The notes under the pieces were generated by a model. The model was not told the DNA's origin. It searched no databases and worked only from the letters and a program-made list of their open reading frames with translations. DNA of 64,000 bases. It comes from Girardinichthys multiradiatus (taxonomy: Eukaryota > Chordata > Actinopteri > Cyprinodontiformes > Goodeidae). Shown piece by piece: positions 34,195-48,001 of the stretch; position 1 is the first letter of the stretch; each line of letters opens with the position of its first letter. The DNA lies in assembly GCF_021462225.1 (NCBI RefSeq), contig NC_061802.1:8079859-8143858 (forward strand), in the 5' to 3' direction. The position numbers and the translations under genes are program-made.

Positions 34195-35100
34195 GTTAAC
34201 ATTTAGATAACGGATGTGTGTACCATTTCGATTTCCATTCCTGGTGACAGAGAATCCCGAGAACACATTATGGGTTGTGTCTAAGGGGAGGCGGTGCAAT
34301 CCCATGTTTCCTGCATCTCAGGGGTGATGTGGAGGAACGTCGAAATTCCTCATTCTGCTGTTTTCTGAGGCATGGCCAGCCCTCTGTCAGCTTTTACTAA
34401 CCGGATGCATCCAAAGCAGGCACCGAGGCTGAAGGCGGGGGATATTGCCTGCTGTGTAGCTGTCGACTTGTTTCTTATTGCATGCCAGTGCTGAGCGGGG
34501 TGGCGAGTGTGTTGTGTGTATGTGTGAATGCCAGTGTTGAGGGTTAGGAGGTTGTCAGCCTATCTTTGACTCTAAAATGTGTGTGGCAGGACATGCTATG
34601 AATTTAGGAGAGTATCATCCTCCACAACCCTCTGGACCAGTCTTACCTGAATCTCGGATTATAACCTGCATCAGTCTCTGCCATGCAATGGCAGGCAAAC
34701 TTTGCCCAATTAATAATCCTTTAACATACACCTGGTTAATGACATACGGAGGTATGTGTGTGGGGGGGGAATAATGGACAGCCATAAATCAAGAGGAAAA
34801 GAATGAGAGCTTCTGATGTGAGTTTTTTTCTCTCAGGCTTTACTCGATTTTGTTTGCACATGTGGCACATGTGTGTCTTTGTGTGATCTCTTTCCTCCTG
34901 TTAAATTTGTGTCTTTGTGTGCTACTTTGTAATCTCATCTCCATCTAAAACTCCTGCAGGCCTCGTGCTTCATTACTACGCAGTTGCAATAAAACCCACA
35001 GTAATTAAAGGGGATCTGGTTGTAATTGCCTCAGTGAATCAACTTAATCAGCACCTGTGCTCACAGTCATTGTAATAGTCCAATCTAACCTTTTTAATAC
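34195..35100. other. Candidate conserved non-coding segment
   Basis: Balanced composition, no repeats, and clusters of TAAT-type cores near 35000-35090 (cagtaattaaagggg, gttgtaattgcctcag). There is no coding frame of note. This is judged by appearance only. Confidence 0.25.
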
Positions 35101-35280
35101 CTCAGAATTAAGAACTGTAAAAAATTATACATGATAATCATTCTGTATTTTGAAACTCTTGAGTGGACAATGAGTCAACTACTGGCCAAGACAAATATTA
35201 AAGCTTCAGCCTGCTGTTTAAACATGTTTGTGTACATCGAAGGCAAGAAACTTGGCTTCAATGAACCTTGTATAAAGGAT

Positions 35281-36290
35281 TTAGGTTTATTTATGTAGCA
35301 TCCCTGATCATACGCAAGATAATTCAGAGTGCTTCAGAAAGTTAATGAAACAAAGGGTAAGAAAATTGCATTAAAAACAACAAATACAGTAAAAGAAAAA
35401 TTGTGACTTTAAAATAGAAACAATATGCTGCAAATTAGATAAAACAATGAAAATAATCTTGTAAAAAAATCTAACATTTATGGAAAACTGCAACAAACAA
35501 CTATGCTTTCAGTCCTGATTTAAAAGAGTTTTCTTCACACCTTACATTTTCAGAAAACTAAACCAAGAGCTGAGGATCGTAGGAACTAATTGCTGTTGCA
35601 CTTTAGTTCTGGCACTGGCAACATTGAGGAAACAGTTTTCAAATGACCTCAGGGCTCTGCATGGTACATTGATGACAAGCAGCTATATAATGTGTTAAGC
35701 CCAAGAACGTTTAGTGCTCTATAGATAAATAACATTTTAAAAAACGATTCTTTAAAAAAACGGTTTTATCTGTTCCATTTTTCTGGTTTTAGCAGGATTC
35801 TATTACAAAAATCTAACCTACTGAAAAGAAAAGCATGGACCAGTGTTCTGTTTTAATAGAAAGTCCTTTATATTGGCATTGTTTTTAAAATAGTTGTAGG
35901 CTTATTTAGTAACAGACTTTCTGTGGTTTTTAAAATTCTGTCCACAACTACTCCTAGGTTTCTACAATGCTATGTGGTCTTTAGCCTCATTGAGTCTTGG
36001 TGATCTAACCTGGCATTTCTGGGACCAAAAACAAAGACCTCTGGTTTTTCTGCATTGAGCTGGAGGAAACCTGACCCATCTACTCGTTGATACTATGAAG
36101 AAACTTACTCGGTGAAAGTGGATATGTGTTGACACAAAAATATAAGACTGTGTTTTTAGCATACATGTGGTAAGACATGCTCTAATACTTCATAACCTGA
36201 GTTAGAGGCAGGATATAGCTAATGAATGAAAGTGGCTCGAGAATACAGACTAGAGGAACCCCTCATTATAATTTTGTTTGCATAGACTGT
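35281..36290 (-). mobile_element. Heavily decayed L2-type LINE fragment
   Basis: The segment begins with an eroded LINE tail (tttatttatgtagcatccct) and continues with blocks typical of the C-terminal and 3' part of fish L2 elements read on the minus strand: agtcctgatttaaaagagtt, gcactttagttctggcac, aaaagcatggaccagtgtt and cctctggtttttctgcattg. No open frame survives. Confidence 0.55.
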
Positions 36291-36339
36291 TAAATAACAC
36301 AAAATAGCCCCAGTCTTCCAAGGATGTTCTCAACGTATT

Positions 36340-36520
36340 TAGCACAGAACCAGACACTAGTGGCCTTTGTTTTGTAATCTGACCTGCAGGAAAAATGGAG
36401 TTGGAGACAGGGTAAGACATGCAACAAAGGTCAACAGCCGGAACTTGAACCTGTGACGGCTGCGTCAAGGACTTTGGCCTCATATACTTTACCCCTGTGC
36501 CATCACCACGCCCGTGTACC
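36340..36520 (-). mobile_element. tRNA-derived SINE fragment
   Basis: On the minus strand a Pol III B box (ggttcaagttccggc, within 36438-36455) follows an A-box-like stretch (tggtgatggcacaggggtaa, near 36500). Downstream is the body gacctttgttgcatgtctta known from a common fish SINE. The tail is lost. Confidence 0.6.
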
Positions 36521-37199
36521 AAACAATTGTATGCATTTCCCCGTCTATCTATGTTTTATGATTACCTGTGCATAATGAAGCACAGACATCCAATAATGGA
36601 AAGGTTTTAATAATAAAAAAGAAATCACAAATATTTGTTGTAGAATGGTTTTCCAAAATGCTTAGAATCAATCCGTAGAACTTTCCAGTTTGTCCAGTAA
36701 GAGCTGTAAGTGATCTCTTTTAAGTTAGATTAACATCAATAAACCATTTTACTGATGTAAGGAGATCTGATGGCTTTGCTTAAGAGAACAAGGGGACATG
36801 TGCATATTAGTAGGTTTAGAAAATGTTAAACTCGTTCATTCTTCTAAGTACAAAGTAATACAGCAGTTATAACTCTAATTTGTCGTTTTTGTTTGTAATC
36901 TTCAGGTTTTGGTATGGTGCAGCCTTCTATGGAGGATATTCTGAACGATCTAATAAGTTTGATGAGAGGGTATGAAGTCAAACTGAGGAGAAGGGGCCAA
37001 AATATTTAGAATTTTAGAAGCAAGAAATACAATGAAAAGCAATCGAAGATTCTCTCAAGTTCAGCAACTCGTTTTTGTATTGTTTTTCACAGTGATGATA
37101 GTGCCTTGGCTTTTTGTTTGAAGCTTTCATGTTTGTTTGTATAAAGACTCCACAGGTCTTAATGTTGTTTCACCCCTGCTGGTAACACAATAGGACAAA

Positions 37200-37450
37200 T
37201 TTAAAAGAATCATGCCATACATAAATATTTTGGCAGTGGAAAGACAGTTCCTTCTTTTAACTGTTCTTTAGCATGTTTCTCAAAGTTCAGATGTGGATTT
37301 AGAATCAGGTCCAAATATTTAAAAGTCAGTTTTTTGAAAAATATCAACATTTCAAGGTTGTACCATTTAGAAAAGAACATAGACTTTGCCTCATTTACAT
37401 TCAAACGCAGACATGCCTGATCCAGCAATTGTGTGATCCTCAAACACATT
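37200..37450 (-). mobile_element. LINE reverse transcriptase fragment
   Basis: A 79-codon minus-strand frame contains LRLNVNEAKSMFF and FKYLDLILNPHLNFEKHAKE, matching the segment just after the catalytic motif of non-LTR reverse transcriptases (LN.NK.K..F, then FKYLG..LD..L.F..H). Clade uncertain. Confidence 0.55.
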
Positions 37451-37899
37451 TGTTAGCTTGACAACTGCACCTGCAAAAAACTGCAAAGAAATTGGTGTCC
37501 TGAACAAGTTAATACAGCCTTTTGACCAGTTCTATGAAATGTATCCACACCAATAACAGATCCGTAGAAAAGTAATTCAAAGGTAACCCAATGTAATTTG
37601 TTACATTACGTTGTTAAAGTAATTGAATTAGTTACAATACTATTACATTTAGTGCTTGACAACTGTTTAGAAGGGAAACATCAAGTATATCTACTGTTCA
37701 ACAAGGAGAAAAAAAATCAGGACACAGCTAAAATCATGAATAAATTAGCACACCCATTACTCTCACACCACTGGGCTCATGGCCTCATTGAAATATAGGT
37801 CTTTTCAACACATATACCTAATATACTAAAAAAGAACATTTAAATTGATTCAGTGGCTTGTGTGAACACATTAATTTTCAGTACTAAAAATATATTTTT

Positions 37900-39350
37900 A
37901 AGCAGGTTTTGAGCCCTTCTTCTTCCTTCTGTGGAATGCATAATGGATTCCCGTGTAATCCATTATAGCTGCTGAGGAAACAGGAGATAAAGAGTCATTG
38001 GCAGCACCCACCCGGGGTTGTTCTTCTTTAAATGAAGTTTTAATAAAGAACGACAGAGAGGCTGTACAAGGTCAATTATCAGGCTTTGCCTACCCGCTGA
38101 AGCCCTTCTCAGATCCTTGTGCTTAGTGCACCATAATGCCTGCCCGTCATAGCCTGCTGATCTACATGTAAAAATGTCAGACGACCAGACGAAGGCTGAA
38201 CCTATCTATCCCAAACCTTTGTCAGAGTGCATTTGCTGTTGACTATTTTTCGTCCTGACTGGCACATAAGGTCGCTACTGTCACAGACTGGCAAATCAGG
38301 AGAGCTGAATGTGGTCGATGTTCATTTGTCAGCGCCCTCGTTGAGGGGGATATCTCTTTATGCATCAAGAATACGTTAAAAGTCACTGGGGGCAGAAAAG
38401 GAGATATTAATTTTGCGTGTCTGGGTGCTCATTCAGCGTTGAAAGTTGAAAGATCCCCCCTCCAACCCCTCTCAAGCTGTGAGGTGGATTTAATGTACAC
38501 TGTGCTTATGAATATACTTATGTATTCATTTGAGCAATAATCGCCAGGCAGGGTCCCTCACAGAAAAACAAACTGCCTAGCTTCCGGCAGCCATTTTAAT
38601 TAAATGCCATGGATTGTCAAATTTATTGATCTCCCTCCCCTTCCCTGACACAACCCTGAAGGATGTCCTGTGCCATTTCCATATCTTTAGTGGGTTTTCC
38701 TGCTAATGTGAGATGAGGGATGAAAGGAGATGGAGGTCTGCTCAGCTAAATTAGGCCTGGCTCGCACAGCTTGGAGCGAAGGGAGGCAGGAGAGGTGAAA
38801 ATGGATGTAGATAGGCTAAAGTGGGGTTGCACATGTCCTGAGGCGATAGCCTGCGAGCTGCGGCGAGGCCTCACTCTCATTCTTGCTCTCTCAGAGCAGA
38901 TCTGTGTGCAGATGGGTGTCTGACAGGCCTACAGCTGTTCTCCTAATTGTTCATTAAGTGTTCTATTGATTCCCTTATTTCAAATACATGTGTCTTTCAG
39001 CCGCTGCTATCCATGTGATGTGGCAGACACACAAGCCACGCACACACATTCACACATACACACCGACACACGCAATCCTGGCTTGGCCAAGATGACAGGG
39101 CTGGCTGATGCCAAAAATGTGAACTGCCACTTCTAATCCAGGATTCCTCTCTCAGTGGGGTCCGGCAGGGCCTGGGAAGCAGAACCTCATTCAACGTACC
39201 AGGCTTTTATTTTCCAAACTTTTAGCATCAATCAATTAAAGTGCTGGCAGCAGCGTAGAAAAAATGTTTAATTCCTTGTTAAGCGGCAGCAGCCTCAGAT
39301 TGCATCTGGCTGATAAGGGAGTTTTCGTGAGTCTATTAGGTCCTGGTACT
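37900..39350. other. Cluster of candidate conserved non-coding segments
   Basis: About 1.4 kb of unique sequence with balanced composition and dense homeodomain-type motifs, for example ttttaattaaatgccatgga (38594-38613), caaatttattgatc and ctaattgttcattaagtg (38943-38960). No coding frame is supported. It is the most regulatory-looking stretch of the window, judged by appearance. Confidence 0.35.
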
Positions 39351-39859
39351 CTTGCCTGATTACTCTGTGAAAGTGCAAGCTTTATTTAGGTAAAAAATGA
39401 TCAAGCAAGAAGAGGGAGAGAGGAGATGGGAAGAGAGGAAACAAGAGGAGACAAGAGGAGTCAAGAAGTTAGAGAAGAAAAAGGCTGCAGAAAAGATTAG
39501 AAAGTCAACAACACCTTCACGTTTGAGTAAGTTTTATCAGCTGGGGTAATCTTCAACTATCAAACTGATTCCCATCTAATCTGCTTCCCGTGTTACAAAA
39601 ATCTAAAACCTCTGCTGAGGCAAGTGTTTTGACACAAATCTTATTGGTATGAAAAATAAAATATATTTTGTAAAGCGATATATTTATCCATTCTCTGGTT
39701 TGAATGCGTGGGAGCATCTTATTACGCAACCTTTGAATTAGCTATGCAGACCTTAAATATACAGTGCTGGTGAAAAGTTTATGTACACTCAACACTGGCA
39801 TCAATGGAATTCATTTTGAGACTTAAAGGATGCATTGTTTTTCCAAGTAGAATGATAAT

Positions 39860-40235
39860 ACAACAAACATCCATCCATTTTCTTTACCCGCTTATCTTTG
39901 CAGGGTGGCAAAGGGGCTGGTGCCTATCTCCAGGAGACAGTGGGCTATAGGCAGGTTACACCCTGGACAGGTCACCAGTCCGTCACAGGGCAACACAGAG
40001 ACACACAGGACCAGTAACCATGCACACACACTCTCATACCTAAGGACAATTTACAGAGTTCAAATAACTTTCAAGTCTTTGGACTTTGGAAGTCGAAGTA
40101 ACCAGAGGGAAATCACACAAGCACGTTGAGAACATACAAACTTCATGAATAAAGAGCCCAAGTTAGGAATTGAACCTGGGACATTATTGCTGCAAGACAA
40201 CAATGCTAGCAACTACGGCACCATGCAACAACAAA
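39860..40235. repeat. Common fish interspersed repeat
   Basis: Runs from catccatccattttctttacc (39870-39890) through acaccctggacaggtcacca, cacacacactctcatacct and gaattgaacctgggac to caccatgcaac. This order is found many times in teleost genomes; I cannot name its class with certainty. Confidence 0.65.
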
Positions 40236-40379
40236 CAGCTTCATTGAATTTGAAACTTAAGAATTGGGTGCACGAGTTTGAATTTATTTTGAATTCACAA
40301 CCAAACAGGTTGAAAATACATACAGGATCAATTATAGGCACACACTTCCATTTATATTTGGTTGTATTTCATTAAGAGA

Positions 40380-41640
40380 GTTACACCCCAGAGATCTTTA
40401 TTTTATATTTTAGTTTTAAATTGGAATTATATAGTTTTGTACTTGTAATTAAGTCTTGTCGTTTGTGTTTTGCTTTTAAGTATTTGTGTAATGTTTAGTT
40501 ACAGCTTAGTTTTTTTAATGGCCCCTGTGTGTCTTCATAGCAGGTAATTGTTTCATCATTTACTCTTCTGGTTTCCTTTAGTAAATGTTATGTTCTGTTC
40601 CTCATTCACAGCTGCAGCTCATCAGTAATCACCCACCTGTTTCCATGCCAGTAATCGCCATCCTCGATATATATTCCACCTTCTTTATTTAGTTAGTTGT
40701 TGGTTCCTCCTGCTATGTAACCACTTTTATCCCTGTTGCTACCACCAAGACTTTGTCATTTCTCCTTTTTTGCCCCTTGTTGATCTCCTGATTCCTCCAT
40801 CTATGTCCCCCATCAGTTAGCATTATTATAGGTTTTTTGTATCTTTATCATTATTAAAACCTTAAATGAACTTAAAAGGTGCAGTCCAAGGAAAAAACCT
40901 CTGCTTCAAAGCTGACATCTTCAAGTATAACACATTTATTTCCCATTAATTAACTAACAATTTCCTACTGGTGTTTTAACAGAACAATTATTATAAAACT
41001 GGTTTTCAAATTGATAAAGCAGGCTAACATTGAGCTTTTAAAATGGCCATTAATATCAACCTTATAGAAAATGTATAAACTGTTCTGAAATATATAGTCT
41101 GTTCCAGAACGCAAAGCAATTTAAATCTATATTAGAGTAGTCAAATATCCGGACAGAAGCCTGTTGAAGGTCACACAAAAAAATTATTTCCCTGCAACCT
41201 ACTAAGAAGCATTTAACCAAATTGGAGTTTATGTGTATATTTGAGCAAGTATGTAAAAATTTAACTATGTCTGGATTAGCGAGAAAATCTACAATAAATA
41301 AAAACGTGTGCAGCCAATTCCTGTTTTAAAAATCACTTCTCTGCCTGCTGTATAATCTTACCATCCTGGAAGAAAATAGTTTAAATGAAGCATTAACGTC
41401 TCAGTATGACTGTGATTTCCATGCCAATGATGAGTGGATGTAAACACTAAAGTTTAACTTGAACAATAGATATACAAGAAACTGTCCTTTTAATGGTTAA
41501 AGGGACACAGTTTCTTCTGTATGTACTCAAGTTGGGCCCACTAGAGCATGTACAGACAAAGGCAACTTGTTTCAATAGAAAGAATAGTATTATGTAGATA
41601 AAGGAAGAAAAATCACCAGCCAAATTTTATCCATTTCTTT
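40380..41640. other. Intergenic sequence
   Basis: A+T-rich. I see no recognisable feature. Confidence 0.4.
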
Positions 41641-41849
41641 TTCCCACTTTGCTCTTAGCATTACAATTTGGCTGTCAAATTGGACTTAACGCTTCAGTGG
41701 GTCAAGTCATGTACTCCAGCCTGGGTGGTTGTCTCCATTTCTAGAACGAGGAAATTCCACCGGCATTCCTGCGTTGAGTAGAGCAATAATGTTCTCTGTA
41801 AAACACAATCAGTCACCCCCTACTCGCCTTTGTATAAGGCGTAAAGACC

Positions 41850-42075
41850 CCCCGAATCAATACTGGCTGGCTGGGTGACTTATCATCGCTGCCTGCACGC
41901 AGAGCTGAAGAGAGTGCAGAGCAGCAGACAGTGGGCTGCATCCTGATGCAGACATGAGCCAAAACCTAGTGGCTACATCAATGACCAATTGGTTATGAGC
42001 CAGCAGTGCAATAGATCGGCTGCTTGTGTAATTAAAGCACTTAAATTTGTTGCATGTAAGTGGTGTGATGACATC
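41850..42075. other. Candidate conserved non-coding segment
   Basis: Unique, balanced sequence with atcaatgaccaattggtt (a CCAAT-type site) and ctcgtgtaattaaagc-like homeodomain cores near 42025. No supported coding frame. Confidence 0.25.
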
Positions 42076-42442
42076 CATTAATAAAAAACTTTGTTTTTCT
42101 TAGTCATGAAACTCTTGTGATAATTACGTTTTCTCAATAAAGTTTTTTACGTCCATAGATCTCTATCTAAAAAAAAAAAAAATCTGTGTGTTGTTTTAAT
42201 GTGTTATATTATTGTGATGTTTATGTTTAAATTAGGTATGGATCATAAAGTAATTCTGTAGTATTATAAAGCACTTACAGAAAGCGTGAGAGAGAGAAAG
42301 AAATCTCTAAATCAACTGGAACAGTTTTACAAGATAAAGGAATAAATTAAATATGTGTTCTTAGTCCTCTGATGTCTCTATACCTTTATTTTCCAGAGAT
42401 AATGTCTATTTTAACTGTTTTTGATGATCTTCAATCAACATT

Positions 42443-42466
42443 TTTCTTTCTTTCTTTCTTTCTTTC
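42443..42466. repeat. (TTTC)n microsatellite
   Basis: About six TTTC units. Confidence 0.9.
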
Positions 42467-43079
42467 AAAAAACACATCTGTTGATTATTAAATGTGTTGA
42501 TCTTAAGAGTTTATTGTCCCATGTTAAAGAATGTAATGTAGAGGAAACAACTACATATATGCAACCAATGACAGATAATTTAGCAACGCGGTTTGTTGGG
42601 AAATGAAAACCTTTGTGGTGCAGTTGAATGCTACTGATCATGTAGTTTACTGAGACCATTTTAGCAGCAGAGCTGTGATATCCAGTACACAGCTAAGTGA
42701 AGGCTATAAATGTGTTTTAAAGTTGTCTCTAGTCCTTGTGTGCCTCTGCACTTTTTAGACTTTCAAGGACTTTATTTCACACTGGCTTCACATTGTCTCT
42801 CAGCCTTTGCTCAGGGTGCCATTGTAAACATCAGGTAAACAGTGCAATATGTGAGATTTGGTGAATTTCTCATGCAAAGCCACAAACATTGCTACTAAAT
42901 GGATACCATGCCAAACTCTTTTGCTTTTCAAGACAGTGAAAAGTATTGTGACTGCTTGAATTGCTAATGAAGCTATAAAGCTGGTGTTTCATTGGTGTAC
43001 TCTGACCATGCATCATTGTGGATTCTCTATCTCATCTATAGATAGTATCTATCTAATGAAGAATGATTCAAAGTGTGAA

Positions 43080-43800
43080 AGAAGATGTGATTTCAGTTCC
43101 ACATTGCATTGCACAAGTATTCATATGCCTTGAAGATTTCCAAAATTCCTCATGTTACAACAAATTTCATTGTTTATTTGAATTTGTATTTGATACAATA
43201 ACAAAAACTTGTAAAGCAGAAGGAAAAATTTATATGGTTTTCAACATATTTACAAAAAATATCTAAGAATTGTAGCATGCATATGTACTCTGCCTACTTA
43301 GTCTGATACCCTTAAATTGAAGCCAGCCTCAACAACTGTCCTAACTCGCCTCATTAGAAAATCAAATCATGGCCGACTACCTAAATTAGCATGCCTGGCA
43401 AAGAAAACAATAACCAGAGAAGCAGCCAAGAGACCAATGGTAACTCCGGAGGAAGGTGATCTTGTCAGATGAGAGAAAAATTAACCTTTTATGCATAGCA
43501 CCATGTTGTCAGAAAACTAGTAATAAAATTAATCCTGCACATCAGCCCTACAGTTGAAATGGTTTAGATGAAAGCAGATCGATATGCTAGAATGGCCCAG
43601 ACAAAGTCTAAGACCTAAAATCAATTAAGGACCTGAGGTAAAACTGCTGTTTACAAATGCTCTTTGTCCAATCTGAACAGCTGGAAACCATATTTAATTT
43701 AACTTCTGCTTCAAAGTTATGCACTACAGACAATCTAAATATGTGGAGGTTTGTGGTTATGATGTGAACAAATTAAAGGGATGTGAATACCATTGTGAAG
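43080..43800 (+). mobile_element. Decayed Tc1-like element
   Basis: The left end resembles a common fish Tc1 family (cacaagtattcatatgcctt at 43111-43130). The right half carries nucleotide traces of the transposase: gaatggcccagacaaagtct (43591-43610) and ctctttgtccaatctgaaca, corresponding to the SPDLNPIEN region. No frame is open. Confidence 0.65.
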
Positions 43801-44599
43801 TACTGTGATAAATAATTTTTTAAACCCTAACCTAACCAAGGTTAGGATTAACCAAAAGGTTTAAAGTTTTGTCTTTGGGAATATTATGTCCGTTGAGCTA
43901 CTGTATATCACCTTCTACATTGTGCAATTACACAATCTTGTTATCTGGTAACTGCACTGTGTGTAGTATTTTGGGAGGTAGTTTTTCTACCTGCTCTAAA
44001 AATAATCTCATTATCACTGAGCTAATTTGTAAACATTTTCGAGATGAGCAGCTCTTTAGAGACTCTGTGGAATTGCTTAAAACATTCCAACCCGTTAATT
44101 GAAAAAAGTTAATAGCCCACTACTAAATATGCATCTGAGTTCATAAAATCTTGCCAAGCATGGTGAACACGTGTTTAAATGGTTAAGTCAATGATTGGCA
44201 AATGACTGCCTACCTTTTTTCACTTTTAGGATGTTGTGTGGTATCACTTTAATAAAGAAAAATATTATTTCACGTTTAATCTTTGGAGTGTTTCATTTTA
44301 GTGTGGTAGGGTCCCTTTTTGTTAACTATCTGGACAACACATGAGCTGTATTAGGGAAAATAGCAAGCAAAACAAAGGCATCAATTCACCTTTTAGGCTT
44401 AGAGCACTTGCAGACTCAAGATGAACCAGTTGAATTTTAAGTTGGCTGACTGTTTACTAACATTTCATTTTCTATGGACCATCTAGTGAATGAATGGGCT
44501 GGAGGGATGCTGTTTGGAATTGTTTTTAACTTTGTTGATGTTTGCTGCCGAAAGAGGCTGTTAATGGCCTCTAATTGGGTTAGTGAAGAAAACGTGTTG

Positions 44600-45300
44600 A
44601 CATTTGCTATGTGCTCACAGTCCAGGGTTTTGCTTCAGCCGTTATGCTAATTCAACCATTATATGTCTGGAGGGTATTAATGAGACTGACACAAGTGATG
44701 TTGCCGGTAAAAGACAGTGAAATGGTCTGTAAACAGACAGAATTGATTCCAAGGCCGAAGCAATTGTCACCAGTCTGGACTGAGATGAACAGATTCCCTC
44801 CTCCTTTTCCTTTCAGCTCTGCACTCAACCCTTCCTCCTCCTCCTCTTGTGCACATCCACGTTTGCTCCTCCAGCCTTGTCCAGCCTTCCAAATAGTCTC
44901 TGACAGTATTCAGCAGAACCTGTCAGGGACATCAAAAAGGTACCCAAACACAACGTGAAATGCCGTCTGCTTACAAAAATGAGACTTGATCAGAATCAAT
45001 ACAGTTTACCCCTCTTGCCCAGCACCAGAGCTCATCCATCCACCAACACAGAATCTGTTACACTGTTATTACTGATTCTCAGGCTAGCCAGCTAACTGTC
45101 ATTGGGAAACAGGGGTTATTTTACAAAAACATTGCTTCTGAATGGTTTAGATGGGTCTTAGTCAGAGTTGGAAATTTATTGTCATGTATAGTGTTAGAGG
45201 ACTTGCTCATTAAACTTCTAAGTTAAAAGAGCATGTCAGTTAGTGGTGTTCAAATTGCTTTTGTTGAAGATATCAAAATCTCATTGTAACCTCATTTTGA
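44600..45300. other. Intergenic sequence
   Basis: A 115-codon open frame (44611-44958) has no family features. Nothing else is recognised. Confidence 0.35.
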
Positions 45301-45329
45301 ATGTTTCTCTATGTCTTGTAATGTCATAT

Positions 45330-45600
45330 CCTCAGTGATGTGTGCAGGTTGTGTGTGTAGGTATGTGTGCGTATGTCTGTCTAAACTTGTGTGGATCAAT
45401 CCCTAAAGGAACACCAATATTGTGTAGACATTTTGCCTGGTCCACACAAAGAAAAATGGGTTACACTGGCTAATGGTTAGGTTAAGGACTAAGGTATGAA
45501 TTGAGTTTAGGTTAAGTTTAGGGTTAGGTATTTATTAGTAAGGGTTAGGGTCAGGGTTAGGCTATAGCACATATGGAAGTCCATGCAAGGTCCCTGTAAG
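45330..45600. repeat. Fish interspersed repeat with GGTTAG-rich core
   Basis: Contains 'cacattttgcctggtccacaca'-like and ggttagg-rich stretches (45470-45562) followed by tccatgcaaggtccctgtaa. The layout matches a dispersed teleost repeat in which an irregular GTTAGG core separates two arms ending in TG repeats. It is not a telomere array. Confidence 0.5.
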
Positions 45601-45603
45601 GAT

Positions 45604-45651
45604 GTGTGGGTGTCTGTGTCTGTGTGTGTGTGTGAGTGTGTGTGTGTGCGT
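45604..45651. repeat. (TG)n microsatellite, interrupted
   Basis: Runs of TG interrupted by a few other bases. Confidence 0.9.
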
Positions 45652-46839
45652 CCACCTTACCTTCCTGATTGCAGGTGTGACTGGCAGGTGGTGTGTTCCC
45701 ACAGCTGAAGCTCATCATAGTCCAATTAGGAGGAGCTTTTAGAGGAGTGGATCCCCTAAGGCAAGATGTCAGATTGTTCTTGTTCATCAAGAGATAATCA
45801 GGCCTTCTTGTGAGCCTATGAGTTCAAGATTTCCTGTGCTCTATAGCTTACCTTCACCTTCTTCCCCTTCCAGAAAAACCATAGCTCAGTTCTGTTTCGT
45901 CAGGGTTTTCCCATCCTCTGCCTTCTCATTTCCGAAGTTCATTTGAGTATTCATCTCAGGATCCTCACTGCTAATCTCCTTCTGGTCGCTCCTCTGGTTG
46001 GTCCTCTGGATCAACAGTCTGGACGCTTCATCAAAACCACCATCACCACTCACCTCCCTGTCCACCCTCCAACACTCCACAGCTGTTTCTGTCTACTACC
46101 TGCAGGAATAGACAAGAACCATTATCAACCTAAACCGCACCCAACAATTTGCCAAGCTCAGCCTCTGTGTAATTACTCACTTTGTTCCTGGAAACTTCAC
46201 CTCTGACAAAAGTAAGACTCCAACTTCTCCTGCACATTAACTATCAGCATTCAAAGATGATTCCCTGCAATAACAACTTACCTCCCCTCCTCAGTGTTGT
46301 CCTGGAATCCTCCCCTGCCTCGGGAAGAAACATGTATTATTTCTCAATTGTCAATAAACCATTTAAACCTTTTCCTGTCGTCGGTAGTTGTCACCTGCAC
46401 AAGGGTCTCGAATAAAAACATTATGACAAGTTAGTTTCAGGAAACCCCCAGATATTGTATATATAAGAGGTTTCCTAACAACACAGAGGAGCTGACCATT
46501 GTACGTCAGGTTCAGCTATCTGTAGATATTCTTACAGAGCAGACCTGTGCTACCATACATAATTGTATTATATTACCATCAGCCCTTGATTCATTTACTG
46601 GTCCGAAATCTGCAAAAAACACTGAACAATTACTAAAATGCCCTCACTTCAGCAATGATGAAAGTACAAAGAGTAAACCCAATAGTGTCTAGTTTTTTAC
46701 CATGTAATCATTTGCAATGCAGCAGGAGTGTATGTGGTTATCCCTCAATGGTATAGCAGTTGGCATGAATATCAAATCCATTGATAACCTTGATAACAAG
46801 ATCTGAACACAAATAACAAGGAGCAAATAATTATCTGCC

Positions 46840-47450
46840 TTTAGATGGTGCGGTCAGGAGGAGTTGCTGCTTAATAAATTCACTGGCTTCATGTAGAGAA
46901 AATTTCACTTTTTCACTTTTTTGTAATGGAGTTTGAAAACGAAGCAGAGGCTAATAAAAGATTGGCCTGTCATAATGAATCAGGAGAGCCTGTGTCAAGT
47001 AGGCAGTGTGAGTCCATCCTCTCACATATCCATCTACTGAACAAGCCTCCCTGTGCCTGCGTGGCTGGAGAAAAAAAGACCAGTTGACACCCTATTTGGC
47101 TGTCTCTCCACTGAAATTAACATTAAGCCTGGGAGGAAAAGAGACAGTGTTTGGCACAGCATGGCTTCATTTTCTCCCGGAGTGAACACCAGGGCCCAAA
47201 GGGACACCAAGACAGATTTGCATGCCACTTGCTATTCTCTGCTACCTGCTGCAAATTTATTATTGTGGCAAGCTGCTTCCCCAACAGCAACTTAGAGGAC
47301 TTTTCAAATCTAAATGGTATCTGCAGGCGGTCAGGAGACATATAGAAATCCCTGGCGCGCGCACACACAAAGGTAGGGGAAAACTGCATCAAAAAGTAAT
47401 CATGGAGATCAGAATACAACTGTCAGCCGTGCCAAACAGAGAGTGATGCC
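46840..47450. other. Candidate conserved non-coding segment
   Basis: Unique sequence with ggctaataaaagattggcct (46948-46967) and tgtcataatgaatcag, and dense frames without family features. This is judged by appearance only. Confidence 0.25.
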
Positions 47451-48001
47451 TCTGATGAAGTGTTGGACTGTTTAGGAAACAAAGAAACTTTTCACACAAA
47501 ACTTTGTTTGCTTCAGATTAAGTAGTAGAACTGTGGCTCAGAGGCTTAAGACATTCCCTGCTTTGCAAAAGTATTGATAGTCCTTGAACTTTCATTTGTG
47601 ATGTTATACACATCGTAGACCAACATACAGAACTACGTATTTGTGAAGTGGAGGGATAATGAAACCCAGTTTCCAAAAGTTTTTATAGATAAAACTCTGA
47701 AAGGTTGGATTTCTAATTACCGGTACCTCCCTTTACTGTGATTCCTCTAAATAAAATCCAACCAGTTGCCTTTAGATGTCACCTAATTAGTCCAGTAGTC
47801 CAGTTGTGTTTAATCAGAGTGTAAATACTGTTCTGATGAAGATGCTTCATTTTATTTTTAGCAGTGACAGGGAGGATGGTCAGTTGGTGGACAGGGCTAA
47901 TTACGCTGCAATCTTGGAAGAAGACCTGTTAAAAGCTACAAAAGACTTGAGACCAGGTTGGAGGTTCACCTTCCAGCAGGACAACTACCCTGAAAGGGCA
48001 A

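Noticed and set aside
45470..45562. Possible interstitial telomere repeat (GGTTAG-like units)
   Set aside because: Units are irregular and interspersed with other sequence. The context matches a dispersed fish repeat with TG-rich arms.
47123..47419. Several overlapping frames on both strands around 47.0-47.4 kb
   Set aside because: Dense frames in all phases with no recognisable domain or splice context; more like balanced non-coding sequence.
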